The notes beneath the pieces are model-generated. The model made no database searches and was not told the DNA's origin. It saw only the letters and a list, made by a program, of their open reading frames with translations. The position numbers and the translations under genes were made by a program. 64,000 nt of DNA from Gonatopus flavifemur (taxonomy: Eukaryota; Arthropoda; Insecta; Hymenoptera; Dryinidae): assembly GCA_018340375.1 (NCBI GenBank), contig JAFFJZ010000006.1, positions 22,202,001 through 22,266,000 on the forward strand. Reading direction: 5' to 3'. This document shows, one piece after another, positions 1 through 13,680 of the stretch; position 1 is the first letter of the stretch; each line of letters begins with the position of its first letter.

Positions 1-1603
1 CAGTCATCCACACGGGAAGAATAAATTAGCTGTAGTAGATAAATGGCTAGCAGGGATACGAAAAACCATTAAATTGATCCTTGCAGTTAATTTTTCGTTA
101 TGACAATTGATTTGCTGTAACAGTTAAAATTTGACTGCAAGGGCTGATTGAATGGCTGTCTGTGTTCGTTCTAGCCACTTCGCTTGCCGTACATATAAAT
201 CACATCAATAGATATAAAAATCCAACAAATTAATCGAATATTCAATATCCTACTAAACATTTTATTAATGAAAATGGGCATTTAATTGATGAAATTAGAA
301 TCAGTCGATAAGTATTTTTTCGTGATTATTCAATTAAATATTTGAATATTTCAAATTCACTCTGCAATTGTCATGGGAAGAAACAACGTATGTGTATATG
401 TTTATACATAAAACCTACGTGAATACAAAAAGGAAGATCTTCGAATCCTAATCTTGCGAACTAAAAAGCTCTTCTAAGCAGACAAATTATCATCCAACGT
501 CACAACAGAACGTGCCTTTTACTTTGGCCTTTTTCTTCCTTTCTTTCGTTTATTCTTTTCTCTATTTTCTGCTTTCCACAGCGTGAGTGTTCACCTTGCG
601 TTTGATTTATCGAAATACTTCAACATATTTCCATCGATGCGCTCTGAAGAAAAGATAGAAAAATAGAACCCCCACATAGATGTTCTTCTCTGGTAGAAGA
701 ACCTTTCACTGATTTCCTATATGTGATGTTTCTTTCGTCGTGCGAACCTTGTGGAATTCTTCGGTGGTCGTGGGTACAAAACCATCATCGAACCTTACAT
801 ATCAATTACTGAAATCGCTTTCCCATTCAAATTCATCTTGAACCATTGATTTAGCCAGTTATATTTACTTTTTTACTTCAATAAAAATGAGGATTATAAA
901 CGGAGAATAATGGTTTGTGATTATAGCACTTGGCTTTTATAGATCTAATTTTTTTACTTGTATAGAGAGATATAGGAATCATTTACAACCAGGCTGTATA
1001 AATTCATATAAATGAACACACATTGATCAAATAACAACATTTTTCTATATATAATATGTGGGCTACCGCCGTACCGATCGAATGTTACTTGTCGGTTTAT
1101 ACTTCAACGTGTTATCATACTCTAAACGTTACTCTTCACGTTTGAAGATACCTATTGGAGCAGATGTTGTGTAAGATGATGTCGTGTAGGTCGGGGGTTG
1201 ATGGTCGACTCAGATGACAGTGACGATTAGATGTTATTTATTTTCTTAAGGGGTTGTTGTTCAACTGGCAAAGGCAGTTCAAGAGTGTTTTGTCGTGTGA
1301 CACCCCCTGCGGTTACGCTCAATCAGATAATCCATTTCATCTCCAACTTTTACCTCTTTTCTCTTTCCCTTTCTATTCGTAGAAAATTGGATGCATACAT
1401 CATGCGAATCATCGAAACGCTTTTGTGAGATGTCTCAAAGATGATAATCAGGAAGAAAGATAGAAAATATTGTTGTTAAGTGGTGTTTCATTATCGTAAT
1501 GATTTTCCAAACTCATTTTCCATTCTTCATGCTTTTGTGAATCGAATTCCTCGGAATGACTTTGAGAGTATTGCAATTAAGAGTTATTGACTTGTAAATT
1601 ATT
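1..1603. other. No gene seen
   Basis: AT-rich sequence. Only short frames without homology or splice structure. Confidence 0.6.
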
Positions 1604-1850
1604 TGTTACAGCTACTCACTTAGCGGTAGCAGCAAGAAATATAGATGCCGCAGCGAAAATTCAACAGTTATCTTCACCAAAATAAGGTATGGATTGCCAT
1701 AATTGAAGGAAAAGTGCTCATGTATTCCAAAACTGCCATTATTATGGGAAACCGTGCTACACATTTCGCATACATTTTTCTCAGTGCAGCTACTAAAAAA
1801 TAGCTACAGCGATGAAAAAAGGGTGATAAAAAAGTGAGTAGCTGCCACAA
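1604..1850. repeat. MITE-like element, family A
   Basis: Ends are inverted repeats: TTGTTACAGCTACTCACTT on the left and, reverse-complemented, TTGTGGCAGCTACTCACTT on the right (17 of 19 match). A related copy lies at about 58950-59187. No coding capacity. Confidence 0.65.
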
Positions 1851-2481
1851 CTATTTCCTTTTTTTCCATGCAGTCTTATTTGGAATATTAATTGCCTTTT
1901 TTATTAGATTGTAAATGATTGATAAATCTGTTTTACGGTTAATCGATTAATAAACGAGATCGATGAGACGATTTCCGCGTGAAGAAAAATCAGTGGATCG
2001 AATCTTACACTCCGAGAGAAAAAAAGAAGATAAACTTGGCACGCGAAAGTGGTATAAAGATACGTGGAGAAAAGAGAAGATATTTGATTGATAATGAGAA
2101 AGATATGAACTGAATGTTAGTTTATATTTGATCATTGACAATAAATTCTCTCCGCTGTAGATCCTTGCAGCAACTTGAAGAATTTTTAATGTCATTTCTA
2201 GTGAAAAACTTGCATCAATCTTTGTATACTTATTTTCTAATTTATGTCGCTCAAAATCTTCGGAAGTCATTTTATTTTCAGTATTTTTTACAAGAGAAAA
2301 AATCGCATGAATATCAGAAAAAATCTTCATGAACGATAAGGAGCCATGAATTTTGTTTCCGATCAACGAATGACCATAAATTCAAGAGACTCGATGGTTG
2401 AAGCTTTTATTATCATCATTTCTCTCCTTATTATTATTAATCAAGTATTCGTTTCATGCTGATTGCAATTAAGTCTGCCAT

Positions 2482-2531
2482 AATAACAACAACAACACCA
2501 ACGACGTCCACGACGACGACGACGACGACGA
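2482..2531. repeat. AAC/ACG trinucleotide repeat
   Basis: AAC units pass into (GAC/ACG)n of about 24 bases. Microsatellite. Confidence 0.9.
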
Positions 2532-3689
2532 TAAAGAACGAAAGAGAAAGAAACAAACCAGAATTATCCGTTTTCTTTCACATCACATGCAAACTCTCGC
2601 CGTGAGATTTTTCTAATTGCCGCGATGTATTAATCGAGATAAGAGACAGTGTTCGATCCAATCTTGAAGCACCAAAACCTACCAGACCGCTATTAATTTA
2701 CGGCACACATCATTCCGGTCATACCGCGATCGATCATCTCGAGTACAATTTTTCTCATTGATACAATATAATCGGGTGCAGAAAGAACGGATAATAACAC
2801 CGTAGTATTAATATACTCTCTCCTTCTTGATATGTATAGTATACATAGGTACACGTTCAGTATATATTAACGAGTTTCACATTTTTCTGCATTGTGTAAG
2901 AAGCTGGTTGTACGGTGGAGAGATGATATTTTGCAGGTACCTTGAATCCTGCGGTAAGCCACCTGCGTGTGGACCAAAATTGATTCTTTCCCAAGATAAA
3001 CATGAACGAGAAGAAATGTTCAACAATTTTTTCCACATTTTTCCTTCTCTCGTTTGTTTAAAATGTATATATAAATATATGCAGGGGAGATGTTATAAAT
3101 TTTCAAGAATGTTGAAACCCCAATAGAAAATTATATATCAACGAGATACTTGTTGAAAGATTGAATCGGTTTCAATGAAAATTTATTATATTTGATTATA
3201 GAGTTACATGAATATACTGTTTGTAGATTTATGGAATTGAATTTGTTAATCGTCTTGTATATCGTGCAGTACATTGTAATTGGAGACAAAATTTATTTTG
3301 AATACATCTTTGGAAGATGTGGAATATTCTGAAACTCAAACACAATACAAAATCCTGTTCCTGTTAATTACAGTGATTTTGGAATCGACTGACTCGAGTC
3401 TTTCGCTTCCGATTTATTCAACTAATATCAGAATTCTAATTTTACGTTATTCCGAAGACATTGTAACAGGAAGGAGGACAAATTTTTCATGGTAACCACC
3501 GCTTCGTAACTCTAAACAGTCGAGTTTATCGATTTTCAATATTCTAAATACAGTAGGAACCGTACGGAGCAGTACTTTTCTCTAAGCACAAAGACATTTA
3601 ACCTCAGTAGCAATTTTATATATCTTAACCAACGTACATTATCTTACTTTCCGCGCGTGCGTTCGATTTGGCTCGTGCCAGTAATAAGC

Positions 3690-3697
3690 ACCCGCAT
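3690..3697 (-). promoter_or_regulatory. Perfect match to GCM-protein binding motif
   Basis: ACCCGCAT on the plus strand, ATGCGGGT on the minus strand, the optimal Gcm octamer. It sits in a locally GC-rich patch 32 kb upstream of gcm. A lone octamer is weak evidence. Confidence 0.25.
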
Positions 3698-5407
3698 GGG
3701 CGCGCGCTTCGACCGACAACAACCTACGACGTGTTTTAAATGCAGAAGCACGCGCGCGCCCTGCACGCGTGCGCATGCGATTTCAGTATTTCCAAGCACC
3801 TTCCTTCCTCCCTCTTTTCTTCCTTTCTTCCTTCTTCCACCTATCTTTATTTCTACATCCTGCAAAAGAGGTGTCTAGCGAAACGCAAATCGACTACCAC
3901 CCCGAGTTCAACACCTGCCTGCCTGTCAACCTATAACTGCAGCACGCTTGTGTCATCAGCGACATTGATTCTTTACGCAGTCGATAAAAGTATGAAGATC
4001 GTAAACGACGAAGAAGAACAACCAGTTTGCGAACAATGGCAACGAAGGAGATGATTCAAAAAACTCAAACGCTTAGAAAAATCTTTCAAATCAATTCAAA
4101 ACGCGAATACTTGGGTTTAGAAATTTTCCAAAACTGTTGAGCGAGAGATTTTGAATTTGTCTAAAAGATGTTCCAAGTCATGAATTGTTTATTGGGGATC
4201 TTTCGCACTATTAAACGTGCAGATATGTCGACAGCTGTTGAAGAGAAATATATTCCGATCGCACGACCGTGTCGTGGTTCACCACTGACATTACATTTTC
4301 CTTTCAACATCGTAAAACTCTCACCGCTAAACTTGTGATGGATTATTTTCGACAAAAAGATCAATGAAAATGAATATGTGGGTTTGTACAAATGGCGTCA
4401 AAACGACTCTGTCTTTACGTGAATGATAGAATAATTCAGTAAATTAGAAACAACATAATGCAAGAATTTCTTCTTATCCTAAAATCCAAAAGATCGCTTT
4501 CCAGTTGATGCTTCCGAGAAAATTCGAAGAATAGAAAGTGTTATCGTGGATCTAATGTTTCCAAGTTTGTACCATTTCTTTCATACTTGGTCATTTCTAT
4601 TTTTCTTCTCCGATGCGACAGATGCGTTTGTCGCGCGTGGCAACTCCTGGGGTCAAAAGATGCATAACTTGTCACACCCATAACATTTTTCGAGTTGGCA
4701 TTCGAATTTATGTACGCAAAGGACAAACATCTGTTTGTTTTTCATTTTTCTAATATATTTATGAAGGAAAAGTTCAATAACGGTATTAAAATATCATTAG
4801 AGATCTAATTCAGATGAATATGAAAAACATACTTCATTGCATAAAGGAGAAAGAAATGAAAAGGGAAAGAGAAACTTACAAGATCGTACAAAAGAGGGTT
4901 GTGGATGGATGCCCGACGGCGCCGTTTTGCGGTTTTTTCATTTTGGCACGCGTACGACGTACCCCGGGTAAACGGATACCTCACAAAGCGCTTTATTGTG
5001 CGAAATTCAATACCAATACTAAATATGCGCTAAAAAGGTCCACAGAGACGTTGCCCCTTATTCTGAGTCTAAAACCTCCCACACGCCACACGTTTCTACG
5101 AACGCGCCCCTCTACCAGCAACCATTTTTCTGATGAATGATTTTTTGTTCCTTCTCTTTCTTCTCGAATGCACCAATGAAAATAACAATCATATCATACG
5201 AATTTTGTTATTGAAACGAGGTCGAACGATGTCGCAACAAAGCGGATCAATTATTTAAATTCTGTCTCGTACGAACAATAGGTGGTCTAAACTTTTCATA
5301 CATTGATTTTTCAATCTATCGATTTAGCGATGTTCACGTCAAAATGTATATACGCAATTCAGCAGCTTTGTTCAAGAACAGGTGTTCAAAAGTGCAAGTC
5401 TCGGTAT

Positions 5408-5454
5408 CATCGTAGTTGTCGTTGTCGTTTTCGTCTTCGTTCTCGTCGTCGTTA
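5408..5454. repeat. GTC/GTT/TTC trinucleotide repeat
   Basis: Degenerate run such as GTTGTCGTTGTCGTTTTCGTC. It produces a spurious Val/Phe-rich open frame that I do not call a gene. Confidence 0.8.
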
Positions 5455-5788
5455 TTCTGATCATTGAGGCATCTGCCATGCATCTACGAAAGAAGGCGGA
5501 TTTCGCATCATCTTGCCTTTCTCTTCTCTTTTTATTTGTTTTTATTCTTCATTTCATTTTAATGAGCAAACTTCATATCGCGTATGCTGTGTAATTGATC
5601 GACTCTCTAATACGTTATGGTTTAAGACGTCATAAGAAGGGAACAAAGGAGCAGAGATTGCTTTAAGATTTATTAATCATGACAATGATGAGAGTTCTGT
5701 CCATCATTGTTGATCGATTCAGCAATTGTACTGAAATACAAATTTGTAAACAAAAATTTCTATGCGGAAAACTCCGCATACAGGTTCG

Positions 5789-6540
5789 GAAGTAATTGAC
5801 GCATACACGCGTTGGGAATTTTTGCGATTTAATCGGACATCTTCTGGAAACTGGTAGCAAAAATCCCATTGAGTTTGAAATTGGCAGTTGAATTTATGGT
5901 AAATTTCGTGTACACGGACAAAAAAGATTTTGCTATTTTGACAAATTTTTCTTCGCTAAGTGGGTTAAATGCTCGGACGATGACAATTCGCTGTGTTAAG
6001 AAACTAAGTTTTTATAATCATTCGCTGAAACAATCAATTGCCTTCCATTTTAGCGAACTTGCTTACTGTCCATACACTGTAAAAGATTTGATCGGAAAAT
6101 TCCTATATATTTATGTGAAGTAATTAACACATACATGCGTTAGAAATTTTCCCAACTTGTCCGGAAATTTACTGTAAAATGTTGGGAAAAATCCCATAAA
6201 GTTTGGAATTTTCAGATAAATGTACCGAAAATAATTGATTTCCTAATCAGTGATTGGATTTTTCCGGTTGATGTACACAGGAAAATACACAGTGTACACT
6301 ATGAAAAGTATTCGAAAATTTCCCATGCACGTATAACAATTTTGAAATAAAAATCTATTAAAATTACTATTTTTATGGTGAATTTATTCCCTATTCAGTG
6401 TATAATAACGAGCGACTTTCGTTAGAACAGCGAAATTCTGGCTATTCCAGCGAATTTTTTCCTCCGTGTACCAGAAATTGATTTCCTATTCCACGATTGG
6501 AATTTTCCGATTGCCGCGTACAGGAAAATTCCGATTATTT
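5789..6540. repeat. Cluster of degenerate direct repeats
   Basis: A segment at about 5789-5895 (AGTAATTGACGCATACACGCG, then AAAAATCCCATTGAGTTTG) recurs at about 6118-6225. A second segment, TTGATTTCCTAATCAGTGATT, at about 6233-6290 recurs at about 6477-6535, with GATTGGAATTTTCCG and ACAGGAAAAT. The cluster appears to be duplicated, diverged non-coding DNA. Confidence 0.6.
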
Positions 6541-7473
6541 TTCACAGCGAAGTATCTATTTCATAATTTTATGAGTCATTCTAGATCCACTTGTTCAAAA
6601 TTTCCGATTCTAAATGAAAATGATCTCAGTATTTTTCGTAATTTTCTTATAAATGCCAAAATTTTCTATCGAGGAGTGAATTGTCTTTTGCAGGGAGTTG
6701 CCTACAATCAAAACAGCATCTGCAAAAAGCATTTCTCATTGAGCGTGTCGAATTATTTCGACAACATGAGGTCTCATCTCGACCATATGGGTGGGGAATC
6801 CCCTCACCGACATCTAGAGACTTATTTTTCTAGATTGACTGAGAATGATTCTGCAGAGAAATGTACATTAACCATTAACCATATCAAACGCATTCTTCGA
6901 GCGTATTATACAATGATGCGAGGTTCATAAACGTGTATTTATAAAAGATACTTTGTTCAAGTACCAAAGGGTGTTTGGATTATATTCAATCGATGTACCT
7001 GCGGTGAAGGCCTTCCACAGTGACAAGCAGCGCTCGTATCATCCTTGTTCTCTGTGACGCTCGTGTAAAAGTACCAGACGGAGTTAATCGTTTGTTCCGT
7101 GAAAAGTCATTAGTCATCTGCTTCCACTTTTATTCCAACACGTTCCCCCCCTCCAATCGCTATCATGGCTTATGGAAATAAATTACGTTCCATCATATTC
7201 AATTAAAACGTCATGAATCAAAAGATGGTAGGTATGTACATTTACGTTCCCATTTGATTTTCCTAGAATTATTTTGAGAATAAGTTTTTCACAGTTACGC
7301 AAGTTTCGTTATTTACACGATTCTCTTCTTCTGTCGGTAATTTCAGTGTATTCCCCTGCTAAAATACTTGACTCCCTCAAATTGAGGCCTTTTATATGGT
7401 CCAGTTTTGAGAAAAGAAAATTCATTTTTTGTAACGATGAATGATAGAATGACGGAAAAATATATTCAACCCT
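6541..7473. other. No gene seen
   Basis: A 154-codon frame ends at 6930 but starts within the repeat cluster and has no recognisable motif. Taken as chance. Confidence 0.5.
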
Positions 7474-7967
7474 TATTATAGCCCATAGGGAGACTAAAGA
7501 GAATTACTGGAACGAGGACAAGGGTTGGAAAGATAATTTTTTGTGAATAAAAGCAGGTTTTTTCATTGTTTAAACAATTTGTGTGGAAGAATATGATACT
7601 TACAAACTAGCAGCATCCTTCGATTCTACGAGAAAAACTACTCGGAAAACGATAGTCTGCAAGTTTTTGCCAGCACTCAATTTGTTACATAAAAAAAATG
7701 AATAAACAATCGTGCGTATTCATTCTTTTCATAACAAACTGAGTGCTGGTACAAACCTCCGAACCATCGTTTGCCGAGTACTTTCTCTCGTAAAATCGAA
7801 GGATGCTGCTAGTTTGCTGTACGTATCATGCTTTTTCAAACAAATTCTTCCAACAATTGAAAACCGTAATTTTATTTTCACGAAAAAAAAACATTTTTCC
7901 CACCCTTGTCCGCATTTTGATATCGACCTCCCTGTAATTCCCGCTAATCTTCCCTAGGGCTATAATA
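7474..7967. mobile_element. Foldback/MITE-like element, about 494 bp
   Basis: Terminal inverted repeat TATTATAGCCC at 7474-7484 and GGGCTATAATA at 7957-7967. Long inner arms also pair: TACAAACTAGCAGCATCCTT near 7601 with AAGGATGCTGCTAGTTTGCTG near 7799 (20 of these bases), and the GCCAGCACTCA / TGAGTGCTGG pair near the centre. It has no transposase frame, so is non-autonomous. Confidence 0.8.
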
Positions 7968-10900
7968 GATTAATAATGAAACTTTCAACAATGAAAAAAC
8001 CAAGGAAACGAAAAATTGAACAAAATCAAATAAACAACGCGCTGTGCAGTATAATTTGACGGATACACAAAGGAATCAATTGCATGTGAATGATCGGAAG
8101 GTTATCAGAGCGATTTACCGTTGCGTTTGGTTCGATAAAAAAGAAAAACGGAATGGAATATCTCATCGAACCTGTCACATCGCGGCATAACGTGTCAATA
8201 AATTGTAAAAATGTGCGGCAGGAAATACAAGTTGTACCAGAGAAGCCAATATGGAAAGTCCAAAGAGCGAGTTCTAGATAATCAGCCCGTATGTTATAAT
8301 CGTTAACGCGTATTTGTTTCAACCATTATCTATTTCGCCCTGGTGCTTCTCCTCACCTGCTTGCATAAAATTGTGCACGCGTGTAGTTCCAGTCTTTCGC
8401 TAAAAGACCGTTGATAATTTAACATTTTCATTATTTTATTTGCACCGCATGATGATGAAAATCTTTATCGAGATACAATGGAATCTGCTGCTCCGTTTGA
8501 CGACATTGAAAAAGAAGAATTCATGCTGTACATCGAATGGACGAATTAATTCGGTTTGATCGTTCAATTTCATACGATATAATATACACAGACCTCTCTG
8601 ATTCTTCTTTTGTTCTTGTTTTGCGAGTTGAAATCTAGCGGAATGATTCGCTTTTATCTATAATATTCACATTGTTTTATAATCATCTATTCGTCATTCT
8701 TGCAGATTTTGCAAAACTATAGTGAAATTTACTAAGAAAATATGGAAATCGGATACAATTCATCGGTATAATACACTTGGAGAGCCAAAAATTCCATCGC
8801 TTATTTACCTATGAAAGGATCGAAGACACCTGAGGTGCCACACACGGAGCGAAGTAACCCAAAACTCCCCTTTCCTCTCTGACTCTCTCCTTAAGCTCAC
8901 TTAGAATATCGCGTTATCTTTTTCTCTTTCTCCCCTCTTTCTCTCGGACACAGACGACCTACCTAGTATAGCGAATATGTCACACAGCGTCCTAAGAGCG
9001 CGGCATCACGACATCGCGACAGACATGTCTTAGCACAAAAGGGCCCCCTCGGTGAGAAGAGAACCTTTTCAGCCACTACTTCTTCAAGATCATCTTTCTA
9101 TTGATGCACGCACAACGTCCCTTGATCCACGTCGTACATATAAAATTGCGAAGATCACATTAACGTTCTTGGTTCATCCGTCCGTTTGTTCGTACGAACG
9201 AGACAGAAAATTTTCTTAAACGTCGTGCAAATAAAAATGGATTCACAATCAGATTTAATAAACGATCAAGATTAACTATATCCATCTATGTGTAAATGCG
9301 CGGAAGAAGTATCAAATTTATGACCATATTGCTTGGTGTAATTTATACCACCCCCGCATCATCTGTCGCGAATACCGAAGGGCTAATATATGCCGTTTTA
9401 AATGCATGATAGGGCCCCCGGGTCGGCCCTCGTATTAGCCGACAATGTGCGTGTGTACTCACGCGAGATAAATACATAAATAAAATGAAGAAGAGAACGA
9501 ATTCAGGAATTCCTAGTCTCGTACTAAGCGTGAAGAGGGACAACATTTTCAAAGTATTTTACGTTCAACGTAGGGGAAGCTCGAAAAATACCACCAGTTG
9601 CACGATGTTCTATAATCGCTGCAATTACGTATGAAAATTTCTGATTCATGCTCAACGTATGGTTCTAGGAGGATGGATGGTTTCGGCGTTATTTTCCACC
9701 AAGCGACGGTTTGTTTCCGATTGTTATCGATTTTTTCAAACACAATATTTTTATTCGAATACTTGAGTTTAGCATCCAAAAGGAATATCGTTGAACTCAC
9801 AAATGGCAAAGTTGTCTCCGCAAAACCTTCTCGACAAACGAATCCTAAGAAATCCTTCAATTCGGCGAGCGTGAAAAAAATTGCTGGAATATCCACGAGC
9901 GAACGGATAATGACAATTATACAATCTTTATTTCTACAAATTGTGTCGAGGCACGCCGAGAGATGTTTGTTATCGCAGGAAATCTACCCTACGGACCTTC
10001 TTCTCTCTTTCAGCCTATTTACTGAACCAGCAATTACAAAAGAAGAATAGAAGGAGGAAGAAGAAAAAGGGTCGACGATGACGAAGGTACAAGGGAAACG
10101 CAGAGAGAACTATGTTAACCTATGATTCACCTCTTAAGCACGGCTTCTACATACTGCCCCTGGTTATTAAAGCCAAGAATTAAATGAATATGTACACGAA
10201 ACTCAAGCTAACTCGATTTATTCTAGTTATATCGAGAAGACCCGGCACCCGAAAACTTTATTCGGAGTATCTCTTTCACGATTTGTATTATTCCAACATC
10301 GTCATTATCCAAATATTTTGTAATATTATTTCTTCCACGATCCCAGCAAAATCAAATAATTCAGATCCTTCTTCAATTTTAATTAAAAGAGGATTACAAA
10401 ATTACTGAGAGAAAATTTCATTGATTGCTCATTTCACGATAGAATGATGAATGCCAAGAAGACAAAAGACCTCACAATGATCGCCCGATTGTTTCGAAAT
10501 ACAATAGAAGTGGAGAAAAGAGCATACAAGAGGAATGAGCACTCCGTGCACTTCATGATCCTTTAATGCACTTGTGAATCACTCGGAATAATGCTCGAAG
10601 AAGGGTTAAGACAAAAGTAAGACGTATAAACGAGGAAAAAAACAACAGACCTCAACTGTGAATGTAATTGTTGGCTCTAAAATATCCACGCGTACATATT
10701 TCGAATGTGATACAGAAATAGAGAGGGACAGGAAGTGGTCTACACTTTTAGAAGTGTTAACGATACAGTTTTAATAACTCGTAATAAGTGTCATATTCAA
10801 GTACTGCGCGTTGCTCTTTTTGTTTTCGTGACCACAAACATAGTTTTCATTTTTCATATTTTGAAACCCAATTCACACAGCCGTTTGGATTATTTTATAA

Positions 10901-11699
10901 TGAATTAATCAACTTATTAAATTTTATGGATTGGAAAATTGAGAATACCCAATCTTAATTTACAGAAGTAAATGATGTAGTAACTAGTAACTATAGTTTC
11001 TTCATTACCCACCGCCATGTTCATCTATGGATACTATAGTATAGTCCATCTCATTCAACGACATTGAATTTTGATGAATTCTGGGAACAGTCGTCGCCGT
11101 TGAATCATGTTAAAATACATATATCCAGATCAATTCGAAAGCGTGCAAAGTGGTAAGAATGTACGTCGGTCACGGTGGTTAAGCAAATTAACGCCACGAT
11201 GAGGTGAATAAATTTTATAGGGGTGATTCCTTCATGGGGGATCGTCGTATACAAGAATGAAAGGGTAGATTTGCCAACATATGGTAGTCTGAATTCCATA
11301 ACTGAGCTATTACACCATCATCGTTGCTCTGGAGATAGATATATTTACAGATGCGCTCATGACAAAAAAAATGATGAAATTCGTATGTCATATATAATCT
11401 TTTTATGGGGATGGATGACTTATAAAGTTTCACTCCCTCGCGTTTGCGTTATCGCGATCTAGTAATAATACCATATTTAAGTAACATGTGATGATAAAGA
11501 TATCAAATCATGAAATCTTTTTCTGTCTGTACATATGTAAAAATCCAACCTTGGTGCAAAACTGGCCCGACTCTGACAACGAAAATTGGCGGAGCTTAGG
11601 GAGGAAGCCTTGACTGGGTTTCAAGTTTGACGCCTGGAACAACAGTGGCGGAAGATCGCCAACGCTGACGCAAATTTGATTCAATGATTACACAGGTCT
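7968..11699. other. No gene seen
   Basis: Two overlapping frames on opposite strands around 9549-10050 (115 and 139 codons) are unrecognised and mutually exclusive in practice. A degenerate Gcm-type octamer, GCCCGTAT, is at 8285. Confidence 0.5.
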
Positions 11700-12238
11700 G
11701 CGGGAAAATGAAAATTTCCACCCCTTTGCAGCTGAGGATCATTTTCTGAAGTAATATCACGTCAGGAGTTTTAAATATTCCAGGGTATATACTGGAAAAA
11801 TGCAGTTTTTTTTACCACTCTTGAGGTTATGCACAGGACGCACAATGATATATATCATATTAGAAAAATGGAATTCTCATTCCCATACATCCTAGCAACA
11901 CCCTCAGGAGATTTCAGTAATATTACAATCTTGGGGATATATTTGACAACTTGGAATAGTCGTAACTTCGCAAGAAAAAATCGTAGCTAACCGTTCAATA
12001 GCTTATTTTGAAGGGGAAGAATGGAATAAATTGATGCAGTTGGAACGAGAGATCAAGAAAATTTTGTGCGTCCTGTGCATAAACTCAAAAGTGGCAAAAA
12101 AAACTGCATTTTTCGAGTATATACCCTTGAATATCTCAAAATCCTGACGTGATAGTCCAATTCTGGCTTCAGATTCTGCGCAGCAAATTACTTCAGAAAA
12201 TGATCCTCAGCTGCAAAGGAGCGAAAATTTTTTCTAAT
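11700..12238. mobile_element. Foldback/MITE-like element, about 540 bp
   Basis: Left arm 11723-11851 is the reverse complement of right arm 12069-12219, with matching blocks CCTTTGCAGCTGAGGATCAT, ATCACGTCAGGA, GGGTATATAC and TGCACAGGACGCACAA. The centre (about 11852-12068) is unpaired. The outer boundary is approximate because the ends fade. No coding capacity. Confidence 0.8.
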
Positions 12239-13415
12239 TTGCTCATTGCTTAGCAACATTAGTTGAAATTTCGCCGTTAGAGCTAAGGTCAATAATTTTA
12301 TCGATCACCGACTGACGCTGATCCTAGATCAATGAGACTTCTCAAAGTATATTTTTGTTTGCGTGCACGATCTGATAAAAACTGAGAAACGGAGATATTT
12401 AAATTGACGAATATCAATATTGTGAGGAAAATTATTATAAATAATTTGTATTATCATCACATAAATGTCATACGAAAAATCCTGTCCTGGAAGGAATTAT
12501 TTTCCCTTTCGGTTGTAGTTCTCATAAAAATATAAGTGAGGGAAATATAACAACAGATATGAAAAAGGAAAAAATAACTCAGATCCAAAGAGTGCGTGTA
12601 CAAATGAATGCTTTAACCAAGGATGCCTCTCTTATATGATTACAACGAGTAATGAAACGAATTGAAAAAGTGAATCGAGGGTGTCGGCAACGCCACTTTA
12701 CCGAACCTTCACCGTCCCGAGTCTTCACTTACTTTGATCTCTGTTTGGAAGTTTTTGGATGATGGATCCTTAACTGGTTCAATTATGTAATCGTGCCGCT
12801 CCTATCCATATATAACCGAATGATTAGGAGGTGGATTTATTTACGTTCTCTTACACGTCTACGAATTTTTAATTAAATATTGGATGTGTTGTTTTTTTTC
12901 TTACTTTTGAATATACAGCTCAACGTAATGGTTTTTTGAAATTAGTTGATGTTTTTGTAGTTCACTCCTGAGTGGATAAAATATCCTAAAATTTGTTATA
13001 TTATAATATTAATTTCGGAAATTACATTACAAAGATGCACCAAGTACAATAGAAATTTACATGGAAGGACAGCACAGGGCGTGTTTGTGACACCCTTTAG
13101 ATAAACAAGCCCTGATGCACCCCAGTGATTTTATCCCTAATGAATCCGTAATGCGGAATCTGTTTTATGCATCTTCGTCGTTCCTCTGTATCGTTTGATG
13201 TGTGTTGTGTGTTGTATCTATATTTCATTTGATATCTTGAAGATTGATAAATCTCCGACTGAAGGAATTATTTTGATTTTTTACATGAATTACGATATGA
13301 AATTACTCACATAATTAATATTTATATACGTTTGAAGCCTCTAAACCTCTCGTTTAAGTTAAAAACATCCCTGTGAACGTGCTTTCTGAATTTCTTGGGG
13401 TGAAAATATATTCCT
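12239..13415. other. No gene seen
   Basis: AT-rich, no long frame and no clear repeat. Confidence 0.55.
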
Positions 13416-13527
13416 GAAGTTTGAATCGTTTACAGAAACGAATATTCAACCAGACGAAATCTGATAAATCATTGTACTTCTCGAATTAACTCCTTGGAAC
13501 TGGTAGAAGCATTTAAAGAACGTGCTA
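13416..13527. repeat. Half copy of the foldback element found in gcm intron 1
   Basis: GAAGTTTGAATCGTTTACAG through CGAATTAACTCCTTGGAACT to AAAGAACGTGCT matches, in reverse orientation, the right half of 35812-36020. Only one arm is present here, so it is a truncated relative. Confidence 0.75.
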
Positions 13528-13597
13528 CAACAGATGAGTATTTTGTTATTCGATTACTAATCCTTTGCAATAAACGATTCCGCCCCTTAAAGCGAGT

Positions 13598-13680
13598 TCA
13601 AATTTCACTCTGATAGAGTGAAAATTCACTTTTATGAAGTAAAAACTCACCTTTGAGGAGTAGAATCTTACTCTTGTTAA
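13598..13680. repeat. GAGTGAAA-type dispersed repeat
   Basis: Several GAGTGAAAATTCACT-like short palindromes in a row. Related stretches lie at 16430-16560, 17610-17700, 17870-18105 and 56715-56770. Confidence 0.5.

Larger units (their letters stand above)
1851..5788. other. No gene seen; locally GC-rich patches
   Basis: Apart from the listed trinucleotide repeats, it contains GC-rich patches near 3650-3780 and 4900-5110 with short open frames on both strands. I recognise none of them. Confidence 0.5.

Noticed and set aside
9549..10050. Overlapping 115- and 139-codon frames on opposite strands
   Set aside because: Mutually overlapping, unrecognised, and with no exon-intron context.
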